Below, in pieces: positions 9,204 through 16,978 of a stretch of DNA of 64,000 nt. The DNA is taken from NCBI RefSeq assembly GCF_001191005.1, contig NZ_CP012201.1, positions 3,224,001 through 3,288,000 on the forward strand, given 5' to 3'. The stretch comes from Massilia sp. NR 4-1 (GTDB taxonomy: Bacteria; Pseudomonadota; Gammaproteobacteria; Burkholderiales; Burkholderiaceae_D). A model generated the notes under the pieces. The model saw only the letters and a program-made list of their open reading frames with translations, was not told the DNA's origin and did no database searches. The stretch's first letter is position 1, and each line of letters begins with the position of its first letter. Made by a program: the position numbers and the translations under genes.

Positions 9204-11990
9204 ATGATCGAGAAAGTGTTGTCCCGTTCCCTGCGCGTCATGTTCGCAGGCAGCCTGCTGGTCGGCATGCACGCCGCCAGCGCCCAGGAAGCCATGCAGC
9301 GCGTGGAAATCACCGGTTCCAGCATCAAGCGCGTCGCGGCCGAAGCCGCGCTGCCGGTGCAATCGTTCAGCCAGAAAGACATCCAGAAGTCCGGCGTCTC
9401 CAGCGTGACCGACTTCATCCAGCAGATCCCGGCCATGCAGGGCTTCAATGTGGCGGCCGAATCGGTCGGCGGCGGCGGCGGCGGCGTGACCACGGCCTCG
9501 ATCCACGATATCGGCCCGGCCTACACCCTGGTGCTGCTCAACGGCCGCCGCGTGGCCCCGTCCAACTCGGGCACCACCATCGACCTGAACTCGATTCCGC
9601 TGTCGGCCATCGAGCGCGTCGAAGTGCTGACCGACGGCGCCTCGGCCCTGTACGGCGCCGACGCGATTGCCGGCGTGGTCAACTTCATCCTGAAAAAAGG
9701 CGCGACGCAGTGGGAAGTCAAGGCCAAGTACAGCCGTCCCGAAGAAGCGGGCGGCGCCTCCGAATCGCTCTCGCTGAGCAAGGGTTTCGGCAATCTGGAA
9801 GAAGACGGCTACAGCCTGTTCTTCTCCCTGAGCCACGATAAGCAAAAGCAGCTCAAGGCCTCGCAGCGCGACTTCGCCAAGACCGGCATCATCAATTTCA
9901 CCGATCCGAAAAACGGCAAGGCCCTGCAGTTCATCAACGGCTCGCCGCGCGCCGTGCCGGCCAACGCCAGCGTGATCTACAACGACGCCAAGGGTGACAG
10001 CCAGAGCATCGATTTCAACCCGTTTGCGCGCATGAATGGCGGCAAATGCGCCACCGCCAACGTGGATGCCTTCCACGACGGCTCCTGCTACTACGATTAC
10101 ACCTCGACCGTCGAGATCAATCCGGAATCGAAGCGCGACGCCCTCTTCAGCTCGGGCAGCCTGAAACTCGGCAACAGCGGCTTCAACGGCTTCTTCGACC
10201 TGGCCTACACCAAGGCCAGCATCGTCGCCCGCATCGCCCCGTACCCGGCCGAGTTCTCGCTGAAAACCTCGTCGCCCCTGTACAGCAAATACATCCTGCC
10301 TTACCTGACCCCGGAACAGGCGGCCGGCGTGACCGCGGTGTCCGCCAAATACCGCCTGTACGAAATGGGCAACCGCGGCTATGACTACGCCACCACCGCC
10401 ACCCACCTGGTGACCGGCGTCGACGGCAGCGCCTTCGGTTGGGACATCAACAGCGCCCTGACCTATTCCAAGAACAAGCAGGACCAGAAATACCTGAGCG
10501 GCTTCCCGCTCGAGAAGAAATTCAACGCCGCCATCGACGCCGGCCTATTCGATCCCTTCGGCTACGAACAGGGCAAGCTGCCGCAAGCCATGCGCGATGT
10601 GCTGAACAGCACCGGCTACACCGGCAGCTACAATGTGCAGACCGTGACCATGACGGGCTTCGATGCGCGCGCCTCGCGCAACGCCTTCCAGCTGCCGGCC
10701 GGCACCGCCATGCTGGGCGTGGGCCTGGACTACCGCAAGACCAAGTTCAAGCTGGAGCAGTCCGATACCGCGCGCGATGCCGCCATCCTGTTCGACAGCC
10801 CGCAGGTCGATAGCGGCTACCAGCGCGACACCAGTGGCGCCTACGCCGAGCTGGTCACGCCGCTGCTGCAGCAGCTCGAAATGACCACTTCGCTGCGCTA
10901 TGACCGCATCGGCTCCGTCAAGGACAACCTGACCGGCCGCGATGTCGGCAAGTCGGAAAGCGCCGCCACCTACAAGGTCAGCGCCAAGTACACGCCGATG
11001 AAGAACCTGATGCTGCGCGGCGCCGTCGGCAGCGGCTTCCGCGCCGCCGACATGTCGCAGATCGCCAGCCCGCTGGTCGATTTCGGCGTCACCGGCGCGC
11101 CCTATAGCTGCCCGCTGTCGGCCGCCAACGGCTTGGCGAACCACCCGCTGGCCAAGTATTGCCCGCGCAACCGTACCCAGCTCGAAGCCTTCAAGGGCGG
11201 CAATCCGGAGCTGAGCCCGGAGAAATCCAAGCAGTGGTCGGTGGGCGCCGTGTTCGAGCCGATCGACTCGCTGAGCCTGTCGCTCGACCTGTGGAACGTC
11301 TCGATCCGCGACCAGGTGGCCGAAGTCAGCGAAGGCTTGATCGCCGCCTATCCGAACCAGTACCTGGACCTGTTCACCACCAAGCATATCGGCTCGACCG
11401 GCCAGGACGTGCTGGCCATCAAGCTGCTGCCGATGAATGTGGGCCGGGTGGAAAACCGCGGCATCGACTATGACTTGACGCACAAGGCCAAACTCTTCGG
11501 CGGCAAGCTCACCAGCCGCCTGGCCGGCACCTTCCTGCTGCGTTCGCGCTATACCCGTCCGGGCACGAGCGACCAGTGGGAAACCAGCCTGAACCGCTTT
11601 GGCTTCAACGACAAGGTCAGCTTCCGCAACATCATCCGCGCCACCAGCTCCTGGGAATCGGCCCAGTTCACGCACACCGCGACGGCCAGCTACCGCAACG
11701 GCTATACCGACAAGAACCAGAACCTCGACAGCTGCGCCGTGGTCACGGCGGACGCCGCCCAAGCCTGCTACGACATCACGCTGCGCGTGCCGAGCTACAC
11801 CACCTTCGACTGGCAGACGGCTTACCGTCCGCTCAAGAATGTGGAGCTGACCGCCGGCATCGTCAACCTGTTCGACCGCAAGCCGCCCTTCTCGCTGCGC
11901 AATACCGGTCCGCACCAGATCGGCTACAACCCGGCGTATTCGAGCGCCCTGGGCCGCCAGTTCTATCTGAGCGGCGCTTACAAGTTCTAA
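9204..11990 (+). CDS. TonB-dependent outer membrane receptor (TBDR-C)
   Basis: Receptor of 928 residues. A signal peptide ends near HAASAQ, then MQRVEITGSSIKR, a plug with YTLVLLNGRRVAPS and VERVEVLTDGASALYGADAIAGVVN, and a barrel ending in SGAYKF. The plug carries a run of glycines (SVGGGGGGVTT) where TBDR-A has FAAGST. It is closest to TBDR-D, which has a similar plug (QQIPAMQGF versus QNLPAMQGF) and lies convergently just downstream. Start at 9204 gives the signal peptide; the ribosome binding site (AAGAAAG) is weak. The frame is open to an ATG at 9099, but those extra residues lack signal features. Confidence 0.94.
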   Translation: MIEKVLSRSLRVMFAGSLLVGMHAASAQEAMQRVEITGSSIKRVAAEAALPVQSFSQKDIQKSGVSSVTDFIQQIPAMQGFNVAAESVGGGGGGVTTASIHDIGPAYTLVLLNGRRVAPSNSGTTIDLNSIPLSAIERVEVLTDGASALYGADAIAGVVNFILKKGATQWEVKAKYSRPEEAGGASESLSLSKGFGNLEEDGYSLFFSLSHDKQKQLKASQRDFAKTGIINFTDPKNGKALQFINGSPRAVPANASVIYNDAKGDSQSIDFNPFARMNGGKCATANVDAFHDGSCYYDYTSTVEINPESKRDALFSSGSLKLGNSGFNGFFDLAYTKASIVARIAPYPAEFSLKTSSPLYSKYILPYLTPEQAAGVTAVSAKYRLYEMGNRGYDYATTATHLVTGVDGSAFGWDINSALTYSKNKQDQKYLSGFPLEKKFNAAIDAGLFDPFGYEQGKLPQAMRDVLNSTGYTGSYNVQTVTMTGFDARASRNAFQLPAGTAMLGVGLDYRKTKFKLEQSDTARDAAILFDSPQVDSGYQRDTSGAYAELVTPLLQQLEMTTSLRYDRIGSVKDNLTGRDVGKSESAATYKVSAKYTPMKNLMLRGAVGSGFRAADMSQIASPLVDFGVTGAPYSCPLSAANGLANHPLAKYCPRNRTQLEAFKGGNPELSPEKSKQWSVGAVFEPIDSLSLSLDLWNVSIRDQVAEVSEGLIAAYPNQYLDLFTTKHIGSTGQDVLAIKLLPMNVGRVENRGIDYDLTHKAKLFGGKLTSRLAGTFLLRSRYTRPGTSDQWETSLNRFGFNDKVSFRNIIRATSSWESAQFTHTATASYRNGYTDKNQNLDSCAVVTADAAQACYDITLRVPSYTTFDWQTAYRPLKNVELTAGIVNLFDRKPPFSLRNTGPHQIGYNPAYSSALGRQFYLSGAYKF

Positions 11991-12006
11991 TCAGGCTGCA
12001 GGCATG

Positions 12007-12049
12007 AAAAAACCGCCGGCCGGGGCTTTGCCCCGCCGGCGGTTTTGTT
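12007..12049. terminator. Bidirectional terminator between convergent TBDR-C and TBDR-D
   Basis: A long GC-rich stem (AAAACCGCCGGC-CGGGG / CCCCG-CCGGCGGTTTT, one bulged C) with A tract on the left and T tract on the right, so it can end transcription from both sides. It sits in the 71 bp between the two stop codons. Confidence 0.9.
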
Positions 12050-12061
12050 TTGGGACGCCGC

Positions 12062-15034
12062 TTAGAAATTGTAGCCGGCCGTCAGGTAGAAGGCGCGGCC
12101 CAGCGGATCGGCATAGCGGCCGTCGTAGCCGATCTGGTTGCCGCCGCCGGCGCTTTGCAGGGTCAGCGGCGGCTTGCGGTCGAACAGATTCTTCACGCCC
12201 GCCGTCACGCTGATGGCCTTGCTGTACGACCACTTGCCCTGCCAGTCGAAGGTGGTATACGAGGGGGTGTCGATGCCCTCGAAGGCCACCGCCTCGTTAC
12301 CCACCTTGCCGTTCGCCAGGATCGGGAAGATCACGCTGCCGGCCGGATACGCCTGGTCCTTGTAGCCCGACTTGTAGTGTGCGCTCAGGGTATTGATGAA
12401 GGCGCCCGTTTCCAGCGTCAGGTTCATATGGCTCTGCCATTTGAAGACCACGGCATTGTCCGGACCGAATACGCCGAGGTCGGTCTTCAGGCTGCCGGTC
12501 GGCGACAGCGTGTAGTTCTGGCGCAGCATGCGCGTGCCGGTCCAGCTGGCCGACAGCTTGCCGAAGCCGGTATTCCGGTTGCGGTAGCTGAAGTCCCAGT
12601 CCAGGCCGCGGTAGCTGGCCATGCCGCCATTGATCGGCTGCTGCTTGTAACCGATGGTGTTGAAGCCGCCGCCCGGGTCGGTGTAGGGGTTGATGAACAG
12701 ATGCTTGTACAGCTGCGGATTGGCGAAGCCCTCGCCTTCCGGCACCCCGCCCGACAGGATCTGGTCGCGGATGCGCACATTCCACAGGTCCAGGCCCAGC
12801 GACAGGCCGGGCAGCGGCTCGAAGCGGCCGCCGAGGGTCCACTGCTTGGATTTTTCCGGCTTCAGGCCCAGCTCGCCACTGGCGCTGTTCGGGCCTTTCA
12901 GCAAGTCATACTGGGCGGCGCTGCCGCGGCAGCCGCTGGTGCCCGGGAAGGGGCAGGCATAGGTGCCCGAGGTGCTGCCGTTGAAGGTCAGCCCGCCCGC
13001 CACCTCGTTCAGATTGGGCGCCTTGAAGCCGGTGCCGTAAGCGCCGCGCAGCAAGAGGTTCTCGACCGGCGTCCAGCGCAGGCTCAGCTTGTAGGTGCTG
13101 GAATTGAAAGTATTGCCCAGGTCGGCGGCCGGCAGGCGCATTTGCAGGCCGGTGACCGGGTCGGGCAGGCTGCCGAAGACGTGGCGGCTGTGCACGCGGT
13201 CGTATTTGTCGTAGCGCGCCGAGATATTGCCCTCCAGCGTCTTATGCAGCGGCAGCAGCACTTCGCCCAGCACGCCCCAGTTCTTGCGCTCGGCGTCGAA
13301 GGGGATCTGGCCATAGCTGCCGCCCACCGGATAGTTGGTCGAGGCCGGCTGGGTTTCGAAGCCGGACTGGGACAGGATCAGCGGGTCGTAATCGGTGCGG
13401 TAGCGGGTCTTGACGAAGTCGCCGCCCAGCGAGGCGATGGCCATGCCGCCCGGCAGCTCCCACACATCGCGCTGCGCGCCCAGGTGCAGGCTGTTCAGGG
13501 TGGACACCGATTTCTGGAACTGGGTGCCGTTGACCAGGGCGTCGCGCAGGCTCTCGGCGCCGGTGCCCATCACCAGATCGTATTTGCCGCTGGCCACCAG
13601 GCCCACCAGCTTGTCGAAGTCGGTATAGCCGCCGGCCGCCTTGTCTTTGAGCTGGCTGCGCGACAGGACCGCGCTGGCGTTATAGGTCCAGCCCAGGGCT
13701 TGGCCGTTGACGCCGAAGGACAGGTGGCGCGCATCGGTGATGTAGTCGTCGGCGCGGCCGCCCACCAGCACCGAGCGGTAGCCCAGCGTGCCCAGCGAGC
13801 CGTTCGGGTTCTCGGGGTCGAAATCGGCCGCCACCAGGTTGTTGGCGGTCAGGAAGGGCTGCACATATTTATTCCACAGCACCGGGAAGCGGGTGGTGGC
13901 GTTGATGCCCATGGGCTGGGCCGAGGACGCGTACTGGGCGCGCATCTTGAAGCGCGACAGCACGGCTTCGGCCCACAGCGTGGTGGTTTCGTTGAGCTGG
14001 AAGGTACCTTTCAGCAAGCCGCTGTCGCGCTGGGTTTCCGGAATGGTCTGCACCATGGCGGCGTAGTTGAAGCGGCAGGATGCACCGCTGTAGCCGAGCG
14101 GATCGATCTGCACATTGGCCAGCGGGCCGCCGCAATTGCCGTTCTTGCTGTAGAAGGGATTGAGCGAATAGGTGGTCGGCTTGGTGCCGGCCGGCGCGTT
14201 GGCCGGCAGGGCGTTGACGGTGATATTGGCCGGTTCGGTATTCTCGGTGGCGCCGTCGTAGAAGTAATTCTTGCCCTTGTAGCTGAAGGGGAAGTAGGCG
14301 CCGCGGCGCGACGCTTCGCGCTGCGATGCGGCCAGCTGCTGCTGCTTCTCGTGGCTGTAGGAGAACAGCAGATTGAAGCGGTCGCGGTCCAGGTCGCCAA
14401 AGCCCTTGGTGATGCCGGCCGACCAGCTGCTGCCGCCCTTATGCTGCGGCCTTTGCGCCGTGACATAGGCATTGCCGTCGGTCTTGTTCTTTTTCAGGAT
14501 GAAATTGACCACGCCGGAAATCGCGTCCGAGCCATACAGGGCCGAGGCGCCGTCGGTCAGGATCTCGACCCGTTCCACCGCTTCCAGCGGGATGCTCTCG
14601 ATATTGACGGCATAGCCGCCGCCCTGGGTATTGCCCAGTTCGGCCGGCGCCATGCGCTGGCCATCGAGCAGCACCAGGGTGTATTTCGACTGCAGCGAAT
14701 GCAGGGCCGCCGTGGTCACGCCGGCGGCGCCGCCATTGACCGAGCTCGACGCCGGCACGAAGCCTTGCATGGCCGGCAGATTCTGGATCAGCTCGGTGGC
14801 CGAGCTGGCGCCGGTTTTCTTGATGTCTTCCTGGGTCAGGGTCTGCACCGGCAAGGTGCCCTCTTTGGCGATGCGGCGGATCGAGGAACCGGTGATTTCC
14901 ACGCGGGTCATCTTGTCGCCGCCGTCGGCGCTTTGCGCCAGCGCCGCGGGCGCTGCCGCGCCCAGGCCCAGCGCCATGCCGCCCCAGCAAATCAGGCGCA
15001 AGGAGCGCGCCAGCACTTTTTCCTTCATCATCAT
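12062..15034 (-). CDS. TonB-dependent outer membrane receptor (TBDR-D)
   Basis: Receptor of 990 residues. The N-terminus MMMKEKVLARSLRLICWGG starts a signal peptide ending near PAALAQ, followed by TRVEITGSSIRR, a plug with YTLVLLDGQRMAPA and VERVEILTDGASALYGSDAISGVVN, and a barrel ending in TAGYNF. The ATG at 15034 has a GAGGGGG ribosome binding site 4-10 bp upstream. It is related to TBDR-C, which runs towards it; the pair may come from an inverted duplication. The upstream region carries an inverted repeat at 15186-15213. Ligand unknown. Confidence 0.95.
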   Translation of the reverse strand: MMMKEKVLARSLRLICWGGMALGLGAAAPAALAQSADGGDKMTRVEITGSSIRRIAKEGTLPVQTLTQEDIKKTGASSATELIQNLPAMQGFVPASSSVNGGAAGVTTAALHSLQSKYTLVLLDGQRMAPAELGNTQGGGYAVNIESIPLEAVERVEILTDGASALYGSDAISGVVNFILKKNKTDGNAYVTAQRPQHKGGSSWSAGITKGFGDLDRDRFNLLFSYSHEKQQQLAASQREASRRGAYFPFSYKGKNYFYDGATENTEPANITVNALPANAPAGTKPTTYSLNPFYSKNGNCGGPLANVQIDPLGYSGASCRFNYAAMVQTIPETQRDSGLLKGTFQLNETTTLWAEAVLSRFKMRAQYASSAQPMGINATTRFPVLWNKYVQPFLTANNLVAADFDPENPNGSLGTLGYRSVLVGGRADDYITDARHLSFGVNGQALGWTYNASAVLSRSQLKDKAAGGYTDFDKLVGLVASGKYDLVMGTGAESLRDALVNGTQFQKSVSTLNSLHLGAQRDVWELPGGMAIASLGGDFVKTRYRTDYDPLILSQSGFETQPASTNYPVGGSYGQIPFDAERKNWGVLGEVLLPLHKTLEGNISARYDKYDRVHSRHVFGSLPDPVTGLQMRLPAADLGNTFNSSTYKLSLRWTPVENLLLRGAYGTGFKAPNLNEVAGGLTFNGSTSGTYACPFPGTSGCRGSAAQYDLLKGPNSASGELGLKPEKSKQWTLGGRFEPLPGLSLGLDLWNVRIRDQILSGGVPEGEGFANPQLYKHLFINPYTDPGGGFNTIGYKQQPINGGMASYRGLDWDFSYRNRNTGFGKLSASWTGTRMLRQNYTLSPTGSLKTDLGVFGPDNAVVFKWQSHMNLTLETGAFINTLSAHYKSGYKDQAYPAGSVIFPILANGKVGNEAVAFEGIDTPSYTTFDWQGKWSYSKAISVTAGVKNLFDRKPPLTLQSAGGGNQIGYDGRYADPLGRAFYLTAGYNF

Positions 15035-15185
15035 GTTCCCCCTCTTGTGTGTGAATGGCTATACATTGCTTTTCGCGCAACAATATTCAGTTTTTAAGCA
15101 TGGAAACATGGTGACTTCCCGTCGTCAACGAATACACATTGGATGCGACGAAAATCCCACAGCGGCGCTAAAAAGAGTGCCAAAT

Positions 15186-15213
15186 TTGCATAAAACACTA
15201 TCCTTTCATGCAA
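15186..15213. promoter_or_regulatory. Inverted repeat upstream of TBDR-D, candidate operator
   Basis: TTGCATAAAA and, 28 bp across, its imperfect complement TTTCATGCAA; arms TTGCAT / ATGCAA pair fully. It lies about 150 bp upstream of the TBDR-D start. The box TTTGCATAAAA also occurs upstream of TBDR-C at 9028-9038. Confidence 0.35.
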
Positions 15214-15281
15214 GTTTGGTGTGAAATGGGGCGCAGGCAGCGCGCCCCGGCTTTTAAACCGGAACGCGCTTTAGAGAAAGG

Positions 15282-15302
15282 TTGACGGCAGGATGCCGTC
15301 AA
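15282..15302 (-). terminator. Possible terminator of aroG
   Basis: Hairpin TTGACGGCA / TGCCGTCAA with a three-base loop, 25 bp after the aroG stop. On the minus strand it is followed by CCTTTCTCT rather than a clean T tract, so it is a weak candidate. Confidence 0.4.
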
Positions 15303-15326
15303 TAGGCGGGAGAAGCTAGCAAGATG

Positions 15327-16391
15327 TTAGTGATCCTCGCTGCGCAGGCGGCGCTGGCGCACGGCGGCCGCCAAATCCTCCAGCACCAGCACGCTGGCGT
15401 CCCAGTCGATGCAACCGTCGGTTACCGACTGGCCGTAGACCAGCTCCTTGCCCGGCACCAGATCCTGGCGCCCGGCCACCAGATGCGACTCCACCATGAC
15501 GCCGACGATGCGGGTATCGCCAGCGGCCAGCTGGCGCGCGATATCGGCGCACACCGGCACCTGGTTTTCCGGCTTTTTCGAGCTGTTGGCGTGCGAGGCG
15601 TCGATCATCAGGCGCGCCGCCAGGCCATGGCCGGCAATCGCCTTGCACGCCTCTTCCACGCTGGCCGCATCGTAGTTCGGCGTCTTGCCGCCGCGCAGGA
15701 TGATGTGGCAATCCTCGTTGCCGTTGGTGGAGACGATGGCCGAATGGCCGCCCTTGGTGACGGACAGGAAATGGTGGGGCTGGGACGCGGCCTTGATCGC
15801 CTCCACCGCGATGCGGGTATTGCCGTCCGTGCCGTTCTTGAAGCCGACCGGGCAGGACAGGCCGGAAGCCAGCTCGCGGTGCACCTGCGATTCCGTGGTG
15901 CGCGCGCCGATCGCGCCCCAGCTGATCAGGTCGGCGACGTACTGCGGGCTGATCACGTCGAGGAATTCGGTGCCGGCCGGCAGGCCCAGCTCGTTGATAT
16001 TGCGCAGCAGCTCGCGCGCCATGCGCAGGCCGTCGTTGATGCGGAAGCTGTTGTCCATATACGGATCGTTGATCATGCCCTTCCAGCCCACGGTGGTGCG
16101 CGGTTTCTCGAAATACACGCGCATGACGATTTCCAGGTCGTCCTTGAGTTTGGCGCGCAGCGGCGCCAGGCGGCGCGCATATTCCATGGCCGCTTTCGGA
16201 TCGTGGATCGAGCAGGGGCCGATCACCACCATCAAGCGGTCGTCCTGGCCGTGCAGGATGCGGTGCAGGGCCACACGCGCGCCCGCCGCCGTCTGCGATG
16301 CCGCTTCGCTGCAGGGAAACTCGCGGATCAGGTGGGACGGCGGGGTCAGTTCTTTCATTTCGCGGATGCGCAAATCGTCGGTGCGTTGCAT
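15327..16391 (-). CDS. aroG: 3-deoxy-7-phosphoheptulonate synthase (DAHP synthase, class I)
   Basis: Condenses phosphoenolpyruvate and erythrose 4-phosphate, the first step of the shikimate pathway to Phe, Tyr and Trp, in the cytoplasm. The 354 residues match the usual 350-360 of the AroF/G/H family. Diagnostic stretches are VVIGPCSIHDPKAAMEYA, MRVYFEKPRTTVGWKG, GARTTESQVHRELASG, GFKNGTDGN and IDASHANSSKKPENQ. The isozyme symbol is by general similarity; which amino acid inhibits it cannot be read safely. Expression is very probably controlled by the attenuator at 16418-16621, whose leader peptide is rich in all three aromatic residues. It stands alone between receptor genes. Confidence 0.95.
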   Translation of the reverse strand: MQRTDDLRIREMKELTPPSHLIREFPCSEAASQTAAGARVALHRILHGQDDRLMVVIGPCSIHDPKAAMEYARRLAPLRAKLKDDLEIVMRVYFEKPRTTVGWKGMINDPYMDNSFRINDGLRMARELLRNINELGLPAGTEFLDVISPQYVADLISWGAIGARTTESQVHRELASGLSCPVGFKNGTDGNTRIAVEAIKAASQPHHFLSVTKGGHSAIVSTNGNEDCHIILRGGKTPNYDAASVEEACKAIAGHGLAARLMIDASHANSSKKPENQVPVCADIARQLAAGDTRIVGVMVESHLVAGRQDLVPGKELVYGQSVTDGCIDWDASVLVLEDLAAAVRQRRLRSEDH

Positions 16392-16417
16392 GGGTTCTCC
16401 TGAGAAAAAAGGCCTGG

Positions 16418-16448
16418 GTAAAAAAAAACCGCCATCGCTGGCGGTTTC
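16418..16448 (-). terminator. Attenuator terminator upstream of aroG
   Basis: On the minus strand AAACCGCC-AGCGAT-GGCGGTTT followed by an uninterrupted T run. It lies between the leader peptide stop and the aroG start, where it would end transcription before the gene. Its 5' arm ACCGCC (16440-16445) is complementary to GGCGGT inside the leader codons (16503-16508), which allows a competing antiterminator pairing. Confidence 0.85.
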
Positions 16449-16495
16449 TTGGTATTTGCTGGGGATCTCGTTGTGCTGCTTACGTGAACCGGCCG

Positions 16496-16564
16496 CTACT
16501 CCACCGCCTTGGGGCTGGAATGGCTAAAGTAAAACCAGTTGGTAAAGAAGACGAAGCGCAGCAT
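16496..16564 (-). CDS. Aromatic-rich leader peptide controlling aroG
   Basis: A 22-codon open frame whose residues 4-13 read FVFFTNWFYF: five Phe, one Trp and one Tyr in ten codons. An AGGAA ribosome binding site lies 9 bp upstream of the ATG. It sits between a good sigma-70 promoter and an intrinsic terminator ahead of aroG, which is the classic layout of attenuation as in E. coli pheL or trpL. When charged aromatic tRNAs are scarce, the ribosome would stall on these codons and favour antitermination. The peptide itself probably has no other role. Inference from sequence only; no homolog search made. Confidence 0.85.
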   Translation of the reverse strand: MLRFVFFTNWFYFSHSSPKAVE

Positions 16565-16591
16565 GGTGGTGAGTTCCTAAAAGTTCGAGCC

Positions 16592-16621
16592 ACTATAACA
16601 ATATTTCGCCGCGTTTGGCAA
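16592..16621 (-). promoter_or_regulatory. Sigma-70 promoter of the aroG leader
   Basis: On the minus strand TTGCCA (16616-16621), an 18 bp spacer and TATAGT (16592-16597), each one base off consensus. Transcription would start near 16585, about 20 nt before the leader peptide ATG, giving a leader of some 165 nt up to the attenuator. Confidence 0.75.
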
Positions 16622-16978
16622 GCCCCCACTGTAGGCGGCTTGCCGGCGGCCGCCCGGCATGGTGAATGACATTAACTCAAAAAATAGAGTAACTATTAAT
16701 ATAATTGCGACTTCAGATATTATCGAAAAACGATCATTTCAAAATGAAAGTTATAAATCTTAAGCACATATCCCCATCAAATCATGGACTTGCACTTGGT
16801 TTATCAAATGTGTCGTTTCCACCACAAAATGAAGCTAATTTCGCTACACATAAATAAAGATTAGGTAAAAAACAGGATTTTTCCGATTAATTATTATATA
16901 AGTTTAAGCCTCACGGAGAGCAACCGAAAAATCTTCTGGAGAGCTTCATTCACCGATCTTTTGTGGAGACGTACAGTA
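16622..16978. other. AT-rich intergenic region upstream of TBDR-E
   Basis: Lies between the aroG leader promoter and the divergent TBDR-E. It is markedly AT-rich, with TATTAT and TATATA stretches around 16890-16905 that could serve as a -10 for TBDR-E, but I could not fix a convincing -35. No coding frame is supported. Confidence 0.4.

Noticed and set aside
15167..15183. A sigma-54-like TTGGCAC...GC element upstream of TBDR-D
   Set aside because: The GG and GC are separated by 11 bp instead of the required 10, and no activator site is nearby.
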